64,000 nucleotides of DNA from Streptomyces sp. NBC_00708 (GCA_036226585.1 CP108997.1:3906001-3970000), one strand, 5' to 3'; shown: positions 25,038 to 33,546, counted from the stretch's first letter. Notes: generated from the letters alone by a model not told the origin. A program made the numbers and translations.

Positions 25038-26705
25038 ATGAGTGTGGACACCAGAACGCCTCGGTTCGACGAACTACCCGCCCTGAGCATGACCAAGGTG
25101 GACTGCGACCCTGCGCAGGTCATCGTCAACCACGCCAGCTTCCGGGTGCAGCTCGCCCCCGGCCAGCGCGCACGGCTGCGCGGTGCGACCCCCGCCGGCG
25201 CGCCCAGGATCCCCGCCATGAGCGCCGCCGGAGCCGGCCGCGGCCGGCGCGCCCCCGTCGTCTGGAGCGGCAGGTCCGCCCCCGGTGACCCCGGCGCCAC
25301 CGGGCTCCTGCAGGCCGTACGCAACTCCACCGCCGGCCGCCCCGAAACCGCCTACGACCCGTACGAGCCGTACGCCTCGTACGAGTTCGACCACGGACGC
25401 GGCGGCGCCGGCACCCAGGTCATCCCGCGCCTGGACGAGCTCCCCCTCGAAGAGACCCAGCCCAACCCCGTCATCGGCGCGCCCCGTTCCGGCGGCCCGC
25501 TGCTGCCGCCGATGCGCCGGGCGGTCGGCGCCTACGACGCCGCCGACCCCGGCCCGTACGACGCGGACCGCTACGACCACCGGGACGCGTACGACGACGA
25601 GCCCGCCGTCGACCTCACCGACGGGGACGGCGAGACCCGTGGCCGCCGCCGGGACGGCAGCGATGACGTGCGCCACGCGTACTACCCGGGCCGCCGCATG
25701 AACCTCGGCGTCGTGCTCCTGCCGATGCGGGTCTTCCTCGGCTTCATCTCCATCTACGCAGGCATGGGCAAGCTCTGCGACCCCGTCTACTTCGACGGCG
25801 GCGAACGCGGCTCCATGGTCAAGTGGCTCAACTCGCTGCACCCGTGGGCGCTGGCCGAACCGCTGCGCGACTTCGCGCTCTCGCACCCCGTCGGCGCCGG
25901 GCTCTCCATCGCCTTCCTCCAGGTCGTCGTCGGTGTCCTCACCGTCCTAGGGCTCTGGCAGCGCGTCGCCGCCACCATCGGCGCCCTGCTGTCCGCCGCC
26001 CTCCTGGTCACCGTCAGCTGGCGCACCGTCGCCGCCTACGACGCGCCCGACATCATCTACCTGGCCGCCTGGAGCCCGCTGATCATCGCGGGCGCCCCCG
26101 TCTACTCCATCGACGGACGCCTCGCCGGAGAGGCCTGGCGCAAGCTCGGCCCCCGCTCCGAGATCTGGGACCTGCGCCGCCGCGTCCTGCGCCGCGGTGC
26201 CGTCGTCGCCAGCGTCGTCGTCGGCCTCACCCTCCTCATCGGCTCCGTCCTCGGCGGCGCCGTCCGCTCCACCGAGGTCGTCACCGTCCCCGGCCCCCAC
26301 GGCGTCCCCACCAACCAGCTCCCCGGCTCCCCGCTCCCCGACAAGTCCCGCAAGGGCAAGGCCTCCAGGAGCCCCGCCGGCGACCGCCCCACCCCGTCCC
26401 ACAGCACCGCCCCCCGCACCCCCTCCGCCAACGCCTCCACCCCCTCGTCGGACAGCGTCCGCGAGACGGGCCAGGCGGCGGGCGCGAGCACCGGACAGCC
26501 CAGCCAGACCCAGGGCACCGGCCAGCAGCCCCCGCAGCAGACCACCCCCCAGCAGCCCCCCGCCACCAGCTCCGGCCCCAGCTCCTCCGGGACCACCGGC
26601 ACCGGCGGCGGCTCCACCACCGGCGGCTCCGAGCCCGAACCCGGCTCCACCTCCGGCGGCGACAGCGGAAGCGGCCGCAACCCCATCGGCGGCCTCCTCG
26701 GCTGA
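25038..26705 (+). CDS. DoxX family membrane protein with long N- and C-terminal extensions
   Basis: A 555-residue protein. About residues 1-215 are hydrophilic and Asp/Tyr/Arg/Pro-rich (repeated YDPYEPYASYE and DADRYDHRD-like stretches), predicted disordered. About 220-390 hold a four-helix DoxX-like membrane domain (VVLLPMRVFLGFISIYAGMG; LQVVVGVLTVLGLW). A further membrane helix at about 395-415 precedes a Ser/Thr/Pro/Gln/Gly-rich tail of some 135 residues, probably extracellular. DoxX proteins are linked to redox or quinone systems, but function here is unproven. Ends at a 48-bp palindromic terminator. Confidence 0.75.
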   Translation: MSVDTRTPRFDELPALSMTKVDCDPAQVIVNHASFRVQLAPGQRARLRGATPAGAPRIPAMSAAGAGRGRRAPVVWSGRSAPGDPGATGLLQAVRNSTAGRPETAYDPYEPYASYEFDHGRGGAGTQVIPRLDELPLEETQPNPVIGAPRSGGPLLPPMRRAVGAYDAADPGPYDADRYDHRDAYDDEPAVDLTDGDGETRGRRRDGSDDVRHAYYPGRRMNLGVVLLPMRVFLGFISIYAGMGKLCDPVYFDGGERGSMVKWLNSLHPWALAEPLRDFALSHPVGAGLSIAFLQVVVGVLTVLGLWQRVAATIGALLSAALLVTVSWRTVAAYDAPDIIYLAAWSPLIIAGAPVYSIDGRLAGEAWRKLGPRSEIWDLRRRVLRRGAVVASVVVGLTLLIGSVLGGAVRSTEVVTVPGPHGVPTNQLPGSPLPDKSRKGKASRSPAGDRPTPSHSTAPRTPSANASTPSSDSVRETGQAAGASTGQPSQTQGTGQQPPQQTTPQQPPATSSGPSSSGTTGTGGGSTTGGSEPEPGSTSGGDSGSGRNPIGGLLG

Positions 26706-26720
26706 CCGCGGGCGCCCACC

Positions 26721-26768
26721 GGAAAGGGGGCGGGCCCGGAGGAATTCCTCCGGGCCCGCCCCCTTTCC
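26721..26768. terminator. 48-bp perfect palindrome, bidirectional terminator
   Basis: Twenty-four bases (GGAAAGGGGGCGGGCC then CGGAGGAA) are followed without any spacer by their exact reverse complement, centred on GAATTC. It lies between convergent genes (DoxX and nucleotidyltransferase). Confidence 0.85.
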
Positions 26769-26776
26769 CGTACGCC

Positions 26777-27487
26777 CTACCGGCCGTCCAGCTCCTTGGC
26801 GGCCTCGGTCAGGTCCTTCGCCGTGTCGATGGCCCGCCAGTACGCCCCGTGCGGCAACGGGTAGCCGGCCAGGCGGCGTTCGCGGGCCAGCCGGGGGAAC
26901 GTCGTCCGCTCGTGGTCGCCCCGGTCCGGCAGCAGACCCGTGAACTCCGGGGAGAACACGTACACGCCCGCGTTGATCAGATACGGCGACGGCGGCGCCT
27001 CGATGAAGTCCGTGATGTGGCCGAACGCGTCCGTCTCCACCGCGCCCCAGGGAATCCGCGGCCGGGCCAGGGCCAGCGTCGCGGTCGCGTCGCGCTCCGC
27101 GTGGAACGCGGCCATCTCCCGCAGCGAGAACCGCGTCCAGATGTCCCCGTTGGTCGCGTACCACGGCTCGTCCGGCTCCGGCAGCCGCTCGGCCGCGTAC
27201 TTCAGCCCGCCGCCGCGCCCCAGCGGCTCCGACTCGACCACCGTCGTCACGCGCAGCGGCAGCACCGCGTCGGCCAGCCACTCCTGGAGCACCTCGGCCA
27301 GATGTCCGCACGACACCACGGCATCGGTCACGCCCTCGGCGGCCAGCCAGGAAAGCTGATGGCCGATGATCGGAGTCCCGGTACCCGGGATCTCGACCAT
27401 CGGCTTGGGGCGGTCATCGGTATACGGGCGCAGCCGTGACCCCTGGCCACCCGCCAGGATCACGGCCTGCGTCGGAAACGTATGCAT
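26777..27487 (-). CDS. sugar-phosphate nucleotidyltransferase
   Basis: A 236-residue cytoplasmic enzyme of the NTP-transferase/RmlA-like family. Signature QAVILAGGQGSRLRPYTDDR at residues 7-26, uridine/thymidine-binding LGRGGGLKYA, catalytic Asp in TNGDIW, and a lysine in RPKPM. It lacks the C-terminal left-handed beta-helix of GlmU/GlgC, so it is a short monodomain form that makes an NDP-sugar (or a CDP-alditol). Which sugar cannot be told. The ATG at 27487 is used; a longer frame exists upstream. Tail-to-tail with the DoxX gene. Confidence 0.85.
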   Translation of the reverse strand: MHTFPTQAVILAGGQGSRLRPYTDDRPKPMVEIPGTGTPIIGHQLSWLAAEGVTDAVVSCGHLAEVLQEWLADAVLPLRVTTVVESEPLGRGGGLKYAAERLPEPDEPWYATNGDIWTRFSLREMAAFHAERDATATLALARPRIPWGAVETDAFGHITDFIEAPPSPYLINAGVYVFSPEFTGLLPDRGDHERTTFPRLARERRLAGYPLPHGAYWRAIDTAKDLTEAAKELDGR

Positions 27488-27533
27488 GCCAGGCACGATA
27501 AGCCGTGCCCGGCAGCGGAAGGTGTCGCGTCGG

Positions 27534-27965
27534 TCAGCTGAACTGGGCGACACCCGAGGCGAACGAGGTGTCGCAGACGGGGCGCGAGAAGCGGTGGGCG
27601 CGTGTCGGGCCGTACTTCTCGACGGCGGCCTTGCCCAGGGTCTTCGCGATCGACATGCAGTGCCGGGCGAGCGACGGGCGCCCCTCGACGGCGCGCTGGA
27701 GGTCTGTCAGGGCGACGGCGGGGTCCTTCGCCCGGAGCTCCTGGAGAAGCCGGTCGCGCAGGACGTCCTCGGGCGCGCGCACCTTGACCTCCTTGGCGGC
27801 GCCCTTGGCGTCGGGGACGGTGCGGGCCGACGCGGCGAGCAGCTGCGAGTCGGAGTTGCTGGCTGCCCACGGCACGGCGGTGACCGCGAGGGTCCCGGAC
27901 AGAACCATGACGACAGGCAGTACGAAAGCGAGAGTTCGGCCGATACGGCGCACGGTGTGGGTCAC
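27534..27965 (-). CDS. secreted protein of unknown function
   Basis: A 143-residue protein with a Sec-type signal: basic n-region THTVRRIGR, hydrophobic core LAFVLPVVMVLSGTLAV and probable cleavage near AVPWAAS (residue 35). The mature part is helical, with two Cys (ARHCMSIAK and RPVCDTSF) that could pair. I recognise no family. It lies 46 nt upstream of the nucleotidyltransferase on the same strand, perhaps co-transcribed. Confidence 0.65.
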   Translation of the reverse strand: MTHTVRRIGRTLAFVLPVVMVLSGTLAVTAVPWAASNSDSQLLAASARTVPDAKGAAKEVKVRAPEDVLRDRLLQELRAKDPAVALTDLQRAVEGRPSLARHCMSIAKTLGKAAVEKYGPTRAHRFSRPVCDTSFASGVAQFS

Positions 27966-28123
27966 GCAAGCGAGCGTAGCGGCCGGTGATGGCGTGACGA
28001 CATTACGTCACCCTCGCGGGGGATGGTTCGAGTGTGCTTTTCGAATCGCGTGTTGACGAACCGGAGCGAAATGACCGTTGTGCCGGGGAATTCGACTCCG
28101 CCGTTTCAAACCCCCGCACAGCG

Positions 28124-28158
28124 CGGTGGCCCCGCACGAAGATCGTGCGGGGCCACCG
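28124..28158 (-). terminator. terminator downstream of msiK
   Basis: A perfect 16-bp stem (CGGTGGCCCCGCACGA with TCGTGCGGGGCCACCG) with a three-base AGA loop, 16 nt beyond the msiK stop. Confidence 0.85.
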
Positions 28159-28174
28159 TACAGCGCGTGCGGGG

Positions 28175-29311
28175 TCAGTCGGTGAGGCGCTCACCGGTCG
28201 ACGTCGCGAAGACGTGCAGCTCGTCCGGGCGGGGCACGACGTGCAGCTTGGTGCCCTTCTCCGGGACGGCGCGGCCGCCGACGCGGACGACCAGGTCCTT
28301 GTGCTCGCCACCGACCTCGGCGGCACCGTAGACGAAGCCGTCGGCGCCGAGCTCCTCGACCACGTTGACCGAGACGGCCAGGCCGGCCGGGGCGTCCGAG
28401 GAGTCCTTGGTGAGGGTCTTCGCGGCGGCGCCGCCGTGCTCGACGATGTCGAAGTGCTCGGGGCGGATGCCGACCGTGACGGTCGTGTCGCCGCGGTTCG
28501 CGGCGGCGGTGAGCGCCTCGCGGGAGACCGGGACGACGCTGTTGCCGAACTTCACGCCGCCGTCGGTGATCGGGACCTCGACGAGGTTCATCGCCGGGGA
28601 GCCGATGAAGCCGGCCACGAAGAGGTTCGCCGGGCGGTCGTACATGTTGCGCGGCGAGTCGACCTGCTGGAGCAGACCGTCCTTGAGGACCGCGACGCGG
28701 TCGCCCATGGTGAGGGCCTCGACCTGGTCGTGGGTGACGTACACGGTCGTGATGCCCAGGCGGCGCTGGAGCGAGGCGATCTGCGTACGGGTGGAGACAC
28801 GGAGCTTGGCGTCGAGGTTCGACAGCGGCTCGTCCATGAGGAACACCTGCGGCTCACGCACGATCGCGCGGCCCATCGCCACACGCTGGCGCTGACCACC
28901 GGAGAGCGCCTTCGGCTTGCGGTCCAGGTAGTCGGTGAGGTCCAGCATCTTGGCGGCCTCTTCGACCTTCGCCCGGATGTCGGTCTTGTTCACACCGGCG
29001 ATCTTGAGCGCGAAGCCCATGTTGTCCGCGACGGTCATGTGCGGGTAGAGCGCGTAGTTCTGGAACACCATGGCGATGTCCCGGTCCTTCGGCGGCAGGT
29101 GCGTGACGTCGCGGTCACCGATGCGGATCGCACCGCCGTTGACGTCCTCGAGGCCCGCGAGCATGCGGAGCGAGGTGGACTTGCCACAACCGGAGGGACC
29201 GACGAGGACGAGGAACTCGCCGTCCGCGATGTCGATCTCGAGCTGGTCGACCGCGGGCTTCGTGGAGCCGGGGTAGACGCGGGACGCCTTGTCGAACGTG
29301 ACACTGGCCAT
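28175..29311 (-). CDS. msiK: multiple-sugar ABC transporter ATP-binding protein MsiK
   Basis: Shared ATPase that energises many sugar ABC importers in streptomycetes (cellobiose, maltose, chitobiose). 378 residues, the usual length: Walker A VGPSGCGKST near residue 37, Q-loop FQNYALYPHMT, signature LSGGQRQRVAMGRA, Walker B VFLMDEPLSNLDA and H-loop VTHDQ. The C-terminal MalK-like OB/regulatory domain is about 235-378 (GIRPEHFD). It is encoded alone, away from permeases, as expected for a shared subunit. The orphan sugar-binding protein at 52325 may use it. A DasR-like sequence lies upstream (29365-29380). Confidence 0.93.
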   Translation of the reverse strand: MASVTFDKASRVYPGSTKPAVDQLEIDIADGEFLVLVGPSGCGKSTSLRMLAGLEDVNGGAIRIGDRDVTHLPPKDRDIAMVFQNYALYPHMTVADNMGFALKIAGVNKTDIRAKVEEAAKMLDLTDYLDRKPKALSGGQRQRVAMGRAIVREPQVFLMDEPLSNLDAKLRVSTRTQIASLQRRLGITTVYVTHDQVEALTMGDRVAVLKDGLLQQVDSPRNMYDRPANLFVAGFIGSPAMNLVEVPITDGGVKFGNSVVPVSREALTAAANRGDTTVTVGIRPEHFDIVEHGGAAAKTLTKDSSDAPAGLAVSVNVVEELGADGFVYGAAEVGGEHKDLVVRVGGRAVPEKGTKLHVVPRPDELHVFATSTGERLTD

Positions 29312-29364
29312 GCTGATGCTTCTCCTCCACCGGCAGGTACGTGCCGGACGATCCGTGGTAAGGG

Positions 29365-29380
29365 AGTGGTCTGGTCCATA
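29365..29380. promoter_or_regulatory. DasR-like (dre) site upstream of msiK
   Basis: AGTGGTCTGGTCCATA matches the palindromic dre consensus AGTGGTCTAGACCACT at 12 of 16 positions; the left half is perfect. It lies 54 nt before the msiK start. Pattern match only. Confidence 0.35.
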
Positions 29381-29491
29381 CGAGTGAACCTGCAAGGACG
29401 CTACCTGGCGGTTTCGGATCTGTCAGTAGTTCACCGGCTGTGAAATTTCTGCACGGTGCGGGGTGCCGGGTTGGTTAGACTGCTCCGGCAC

Positions 29492-29568
29492 GCCTCCTTA
29501 GCTCAGCTGGCCAGAGCAACGCACTTGTAATGCGTAGGTCGTCGGTTCGAATCCGACAGGGGGCTCCA
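29492..29568 (+). tRNA. tRNA-Thr (anticodon TGT)
   Basis: Complete cloverleaf. The acceptor GCCTCCT pairs with AGGGGGC (one G-U); the D arm is AGCTCAGCTGGCCAGAGC. The anticodon stem-loop ACGCACTTGTAATGCGT has TGT in the loop, the T arm is GTCGGTTCGAATCCGAC, and the discriminator T is followed by an encoded CCA (29566-29568). A terminator with a T-run follows immediately. Confidence 0.97.
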
Positions 29569-29570
29569 CC

Positions 29571-29602
29571 ACCAGGCCGGCGCCTCGCCGGCCTGGTTTT
29601 TT
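29571..29602 (+). terminator. rho-independent terminator after tRNA-Thr
   Basis: A 12-bp stem ACCAGGCCGGCG / CGCCGGCCTGGT with a CCT loop followed by TTTTT, an intrinsic terminator of classical form. It also lies 3' of the convergent rhomboid-like gene. Confidence 0.9.
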
Positions 29603-29617
29603 CATGCCCGCGTTCCT

Positions 29618-30268
29618 TCAGGTCCCGCGCCGCGTCAGCGGGTAGCACCCCAGGCCGATCAGGGCTGCTGTCAGGTGGCCGATGTCCGTGAAGGTCGGGG
29701 TGGTGATCAGGGGGACCGTGTAGATGACCAGGACCGCGAAGAGGTACACCGGGCGCCAGGGGCGGGGGACGTAGTAGGTGAGGACCGCGACCACGCCGGC
29801 GAGGGCGTAGCTGACGCCGACGTCGAGGGTGTTGGCGGCGGAGAGCGGGGCGTGGCCGTGGCGGATGGCCCAGGCGAGGATGCCTTCGCTGACGAGGGTG
29901 GCGAGGACGTGGGCGGTGGCGGCGACGGCGAGCCAGCGTGCGGTGCCGAGGCGGCGTTCGGCGGGGGCGTGGAAGACGGTGTAGAGGACGGCGTAGGGGA
30001 GCCACTGGCCGCTGTCGATCCAGAAGGCGCTGGTGATGAGGACGCGGACCGGGTTCTGGGACAGCTCGTGGATGTTGGTGGAGCGCTGGCGGAGGAACTC
30101 CTCCTCGAAGGCCGGTGACATCTGGTGGACGATGACCGTGGTGACGAAGAGGGCGGTCAGCCAGAGGTAGGTGCCGGGGGCGCTGCGGATCCAGGAGCCG
30201 ACGGCGCGGAGCCACGTGGCGGGGGCGGGGCGGCGCCGTGCGGGCGGGGCGGGGTGGCCGGTGGGCAT
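29618..30268 (-). CDS. rhomboid-like intramembrane protein
   Basis: A 216-residue integral membrane protein with about six hydrophobic segments. It has the rhomboid-style catalytic pair: GVSYALAGV (G-x-S-x, Ser nucleophile) and a His in the last helix (DIGHLTAAL). The start MPTGHPAPP is chosen because an upstream ATG (30313) would overlap the divergent kinase-like gene and lacks support. This is the actinobacterial rhomboid-like group whose proteolytic activity is mostly untested. No partner gene. Tail-to-tail with tRNA-Thr. Confidence 0.75.
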   Translation of the reverse strand: MPTGHPAPPARRRPAPATWLRAVGSWIRSAPGTYLWLTALFVTTVIVHQMSPAFEEEFLRQRSTNIHELSQNPVRVLITSAFWIDSGQWLPYAVLYTVFHAPAERRLGTARWLAVAATAHVLATLVSEGILAWAIRHGHAPLSAANTLDVGVSYALAGVVAVLTYYVPRPWRPVYLFAVLVIYTVPLITTPTFTDIGHLTAALIGLGCYPLTRRGT

Positions 30269-30302
30269 GGCCCGATTGACGCACGCTCCTACGATCGGGG
30301 GC

Positions 30303-31208
30303 GTGATCGACATTCCCGATGCGCTCGTCGCTACTCAGTCCGCATTCCACGGGGAGGCCGGGCGGGCTTTCGTGGCCGCGCTGCCGGGGACGGTGGCGGA
30401 GTTCCTGGAGCGGTGGGGGCTGCGGCGGGACGGTGCGGCGATGTACGGGGTGTGTGCGCTGGTCCTGCCGGTGGTGCGGGTGGGGGACGGGTGTCCGGCG
30501 GTGCTGAAGTTGCAGCTGGTGGACGAGGAGACGGTGGGGGAGCCGGTCGCGCTGCGGTGGTGGGGCGAGGCGGAGGCCGGGGCGGTGCGGCTGCTGGACC
30601 ATGATCCGGTGACCGGGACGATGCTGCTGGAGCGGCTGGACGGGGGCCGTTCGCTGGAGGGGATGGCGGACGCGGGCCGGGCGGTGCGGGTGATCGCGGA
30701 GCTGCTGGCGGGGCTGACGGCGGTGCGGCCGGGGGCCGGTGCCGGGTTGCGGGGGCTCGGGGATGCGGTGTCCCGGATGCTGGCCGCCGCGCCGGATGCC
30801 GGCGCGGCGCTGGCGGACGAGGGCGAGCGGGGGCTCGTACGGGACTGTGCGGCGGCGGTGCGTGAGGTGGCGGGGGAGCCGGGGGACCGGTTGCTGCACT
30901 GGGATCTGCACTTCGGGAACGTGCTCGCGGGGGAGGGCGGTGGCCGGTGGGTGGCCATCGATCCGAAGCCGCTGGTGGGGGACCCGGGGTTCGAGCTGCT
31001 GCCCGCGCTGGTGAACCGGTTCGACGCGGACGCGGTGGGGTCGCGGTTCGATGTGATGACCGGGGTGCTGGGCCTGGACCGGGGGCGGGCGGCGGCCTGG
31101 ACGCTGGGGCGGGTGCTCCAGAACGCGTGCTGGTCGGTGGAGGGCGGGGCGCGGCGGCTGGCGCCGGAGCAGGCGGAGATCGCCCGGGTGCTGCTGGGCC
31201 GGGGGTAG
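30303..31208 (+). CDS. aminoglycoside phosphotransferase-family kinase (APH(6)/streptomycin 6-kinase-like)
   Basis: A 301-residue protein-kinase-fold phosphotransferase. Catalytic loop HWDLHFGNVL (H-x-D-x4-N) and the DFG-equivalent AIDPKPLVGDPGFEL, which closely resembles streptomycin 6-kinases. VLKLQLVDEE provides the ATP-binding Lys. Whether it gives resistance or phosphorylates another metabolite is not decidable; many streptomycetes carry silent homologues. GTG 30303 is used because it follows the short divergent promoter with the rhomboid-like gene. Confidence 0.8.
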   Translation: MIDIPDALVATQSAFHGEAGRAFVAALPGTVAEFLERWGLRRDGAAMYGVCALVLPVVRVGDGCPAVLKLQLVDEETVGEPVALRWWGEAEAGAVRLLDHDPVTGTMLLERLDGGRSLEGMADAGRAVRVIAELLAGLTAVRPGAGAGLRGLGDAVSRMLAAAPDAGAALADEGERGLVRDCAAAVREVAGEPGDRLLHWDLHFGNVLAGEGGGRWVAIDPKPLVGDPGFELLPALVNRFDADAVGSRFDVMTGVLGLDRGRAAAWTLGRVLQNACWSVEGGARRLAPEQAEIARVLLGRG

Positions 31209-31239
31209 CGGCGGACGGGGGCCTGTTTACGCTGCCCCC

Positions 31240-31716
31240 ATGATTCGTACCGCTACCCCCGCCGATGTCCCCGTCATCCACGCCATGGTGTGTGAGCTGG
31301 CCGATTACGAGAAGGCGCTGCACGAGGTGCGTGCGACCGAGGAGCAGTTGCGGGAGGCGCTGTTCGGCGAGCGGCCGGCGGCGTTCGCGCACATCGCGGA
31401 GTCGGACGAGGACGGCGAGGTCGTCGGCTTCGCGATCTGGTTCCTGAACTTCTCGACGTGGCGCGGGGTGCACGGGATCTACCTGGAGGACCTGTACGTA
31501 CGCCCCCAGCGGCGGGGCGGCGGGCACGGCAAGGCGCTGCTGACGGAGCTGGCGCGGATCTGTGTGGAGCGGGGTTACGAGCGCCTGGAGTGGTCGGTGC
31601 TGAACTGGAACGCCCCGTCGATCGCGTTCTACGAGTCACTGGGCGCGCGTCCGCAGGACGAGTGGACGGTGTACCGGCTGACGGACGGCGCGCTGGCGGA
31701 GCTGGGCGGGGTGTGA
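31240..31716 (+). CDS. GNAT-family N-acetyltransferase
   Basis: A 158-residue acetyltransferase. Motif A QRRGGGHGKALLTELAR (R-x2-G-x-G/A, acetyl-CoA pyrophosphate binding) follows the strand IYLEDLYVRP. Motif B is WNAPSIAFYESLGARP. This is the arrangement of the diamine/spermidine N-acetyltransferase-like subgroup (NWNAPSIAFYESLGA). Substrate unproven. Starts 31 nt after the APH-like gene, so co-transcription is likely. Confidence 0.85.
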   Translation: MIRTATPADVPVIHAMVCELADYEKALHEVRATEEQLREALFGERPAAFAHIAESDEDGEVVGFAIWFLNFSTWRGVHGIYLEDLYVRPQRRGGGHGKALLTELARICVERGYERLEWSVLNWNAPSIAFYESLGARPQDEWTVYRLTDGALAELGGV

Positions 31717-31762
31717 GGCGGGCGGGGCGTGAGGCGGGCGGGGCCCGTGATCAGGTCCTTCG

Positions 31763-32752
31763 TCAGGGGATGAGGACCACCTTGCCGATGGTGCCCCGGG
31801 TCTCCAGGTCGCGGTGGGCGTCGGCGGCGCGGGCGAGCGGGTAGCTCTGGACCGCGGGGCGCAGGTGGCCGGCGGCGGCTTCGGCGAGGGCGCGGGTCTC
31901 CAGGGCGCGCAGTCCGCCGCCCCGGCGGAGCAGGCCGGGTCCGAGGACGTTCTCGGAGGTGAGGGAGCGGGCCGCGAGTTCGTCGGCGGACGGGGTGAAG
32001 GGGCCGCCGTCGCCGGACCAGCCGTAGACGATGTGCTGCCCGCCCTCGCCGAGGAGGCCGAAGGCGGCGCGGGCGGTGGTGGAGCCGACGGAGTCGTAGA
32101 GGACCGTGGCGCGCCGGCCGAGGGCGTCGAGGTGGGTACGGACCCGGCGCGGCCAGTCCGGGAGGGTGTAGTCGACGGCGAGGTCGGCGCCGTTGTCGCG
32201 GACGCGGGAGGTCTTGGCGGGTCCGCCGGCGAGTCCGATGACGGTGGCTCCGGCGTTCTTGGCGTGCTGGACGATCAGCGTGCCGATGCCTCCGGCGGCC
32301 GCGGTGACGAGGACGACGGAGTCCGGGCCGAGCGGGGTGGCGGCGAGGATGCCGAGGGTGGTGCGGCCGGTGCCGATCATGGCGACCGCCTCGGCGTGGC
32401 CGAGCCCTTCGGGCACGGGGTGGAGCCGGTCGGCGTCGGTGACGGCGAGTTCGGCGTAGCCGCCGGGGACGTTGCCGAGGTGGGCGACGACGTCACGGCC
32501 GAGCCAGGCGGGGTCGGTGTCCTCGCCGAGGGCGTCGACGGTGCCGGCGACTTCGCGCCCCGGGACGGTGGGCAGCGGGGTGGGGGCCGGGTAGGGGCCG
32601 GTGAGTCCCTGGCGCAGTGCGGTGTCGAGGAGGTGTACGCCGGCGGCGCGGACGGCGATGCGGACCTGGCCGGGTGCGGGGGCGGGGTCGTCGGTCCGTT
32701 CGTGGCGGAGGTTCTCGGCGGGGCCGAAGGCGTGGAGGCGTACGGCGTACAT
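31763..32752 (-). CDS. zinc-independent quinone oxidoreductase-like dehydrogenase, SoxR target
   Basis: A 329-residue MDR-superfamily NADPH oxidoreductase of the quinone oxidoreductase type. GroES-like N-domain (about 1-120), Rossmann domain with VTAAAGGIGTLIVQHAKNAG. The catalytic and structural zinc Cys clusters of alcohol dehydrogenases are absent. The promoter carries a perfect SoxR-type box (32798-32821). In S. coelicolor, SoxR controls a quinone-oxidoreductase gene in this chromosomal neighbourhood (SCO4266, as I recall), so this is its probable orthologue, induced by redox-active metabolites such as actinorhodin-type quinones. Confidence 0.85.
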   Translation of the reverse strand: MYAVRLHAFGPAENLRHERTDDPAPAPGQVRIAVRAAGVHLLDTALRQGLTGPYPAPTPLPTVPGREVAGTVDALGEDTDPAWLGRDVVAHLGNVPGGYAELAVTDADRLHPVPEGLGHAEAVAMIGTGRTTLGILAATPLGPDSVVLVTAAAGGIGTLIVQHAKNAGATVIGLAGGPAKTSRVRDNGADLAVDYTLPDWPRRVRTHLDALGRRATVLYDSVGSTTARAAFGLLGEGGQHIVYGWSGDGGPFTPSADELAARSLTSENVLGPGLLRRGGGLRALETRALAEAAAGHLRPAVQSYPLARAADAHRDLETRGTIGKVVLIP

Positions 32753-32797
32753 GGCGGGGTCCCCCGGGGTGGTGTGGGTACTGGTGGCCCCAGCCTC

Positions 32798-32821
32798 TGA
32801 CCTCAAGGGCGGTTGAGGTCA
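32798..32821 (-). promoter_or_regulatory. SoxR-type operator/promoter
   Basis: TGACCTCAA, six bases, TTGAGGTCA: perfect 9-bp arms containing CCTCAA-N6-TTGAGG. On the minus strand TTGACC forms a -35; GAGGCT 19 bp later (32797-32792) is a plausible -10. The extended spacer is typical of MerR-family activation. It lies 45 nt before the oxidoreductase start. Confidence 0.75.
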
Positions 32822-32865
32822 AGTGCGGGCGGGGCGTTGTCAGTGGCGTGCGTCACGATGGGGGC

Positions 32866-33546
32866 ATGGTGCGCGGTGGTGGTCGGAGCGGTGGTGTGAA
32901 GGCGGCGCGGCGGCCGGAGGTGCGGTTGCCGCCGCTGGTGGAATTCGAGGACGGGGGGCTGGAGCCGGACGGGGATTACGACGGGATGCGGTTCGGGCCG
33001 TCCGTGGACCTGGCGGACGCGTCGGGGCGGGGTGCGCGGTTCATGGACTGCGCGTTGGAGGGGTGCGCCCTGGACCGGGCGGAGCTGGTGCGGGCGCGGT
33101 TCATCGACTCGGTGCTGACGGGCGTACGGGGCGTGGGCACCGATCTCGCGGAGGCGTCGCTGCGGGACGTGGAGGTCGTGGACGCGCGCCTGGGCGGGGT
33201 GCAGTTGCACGGTGCGGTGCTGGAGCGGGTGCTGGTGCGCGGCGGGAAGATCGACTACCTGAATCTGCGGGAGGCCCGGCTGACGGATGTCGTCTTCGAG
33301 GGCTGTGTGCTGGCGGAGCCGGATTTCGGGGGTGCGCGGCTGACGCGGGTGGAGTTCCGGGACTGCGTGCTGAAGCGGGCGGACTTCAGCGCGGCGCGGA
33401 TGGCGGAGGTGGATCTGCGGGCGGTCGCCGAGCTGGACATCGCGCGGGGTGTGGAGCGGCTGGCGGGTGCGGTGATCAGTCCGCTGCAGCTGATGGAGCT
33501 GGCTCCGGCGTTCGCGGCGCAGATCGGGGTGCGGGTGGAGGCGTGA
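32866..33546 (+). CDS. pentapeptide-repeat protein
   Basis: A 226-residue protein whose residues about 50-190 contain many A(D/N)LxX-type pentapeptides (for instance DLADASGRGARFMDCALEGC, and LTRVEFRDCVLKRADFSAA). These form a right-handed quadrilateral beta-helix. The family includes DNA-mimic gyrase protectors and signalling scaffolds; role here unknown. Length is close to gyrase-protecting members, but the acidic profile alone does not prove that. ATG 32866 follows GGGGGC; the frame is open further upstream through the SoxR promoter. Divergent from the SoxR-controlled gene. Confidence 0.8.
   Translation: MVRGGGRSGGVKAARRPEVRLPPLVEFEDGGLEPDGDYDGMRFGPSVDLADASGRGARFMDCALEGCALDRAELVRARFIDSVLTGVRGVGTDLAEASLRDVEVVDARLGGVQLHGAVLERVLVRGGKIDYLNLREARLTDVVFEGCVLAEPDFGGARLTRVEFRDCVLKRADFSAARMAEVDLRAVAELDIARGVERLAGAVISPLQLMELAPAFAAQIGVRVEA

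Noticed and set aside
29431..29456. Rex operator before tRNA-Thr
   Set aside because: TTCAC...GTGAA half-sites are in the inverse orientation to the Rex consensus.
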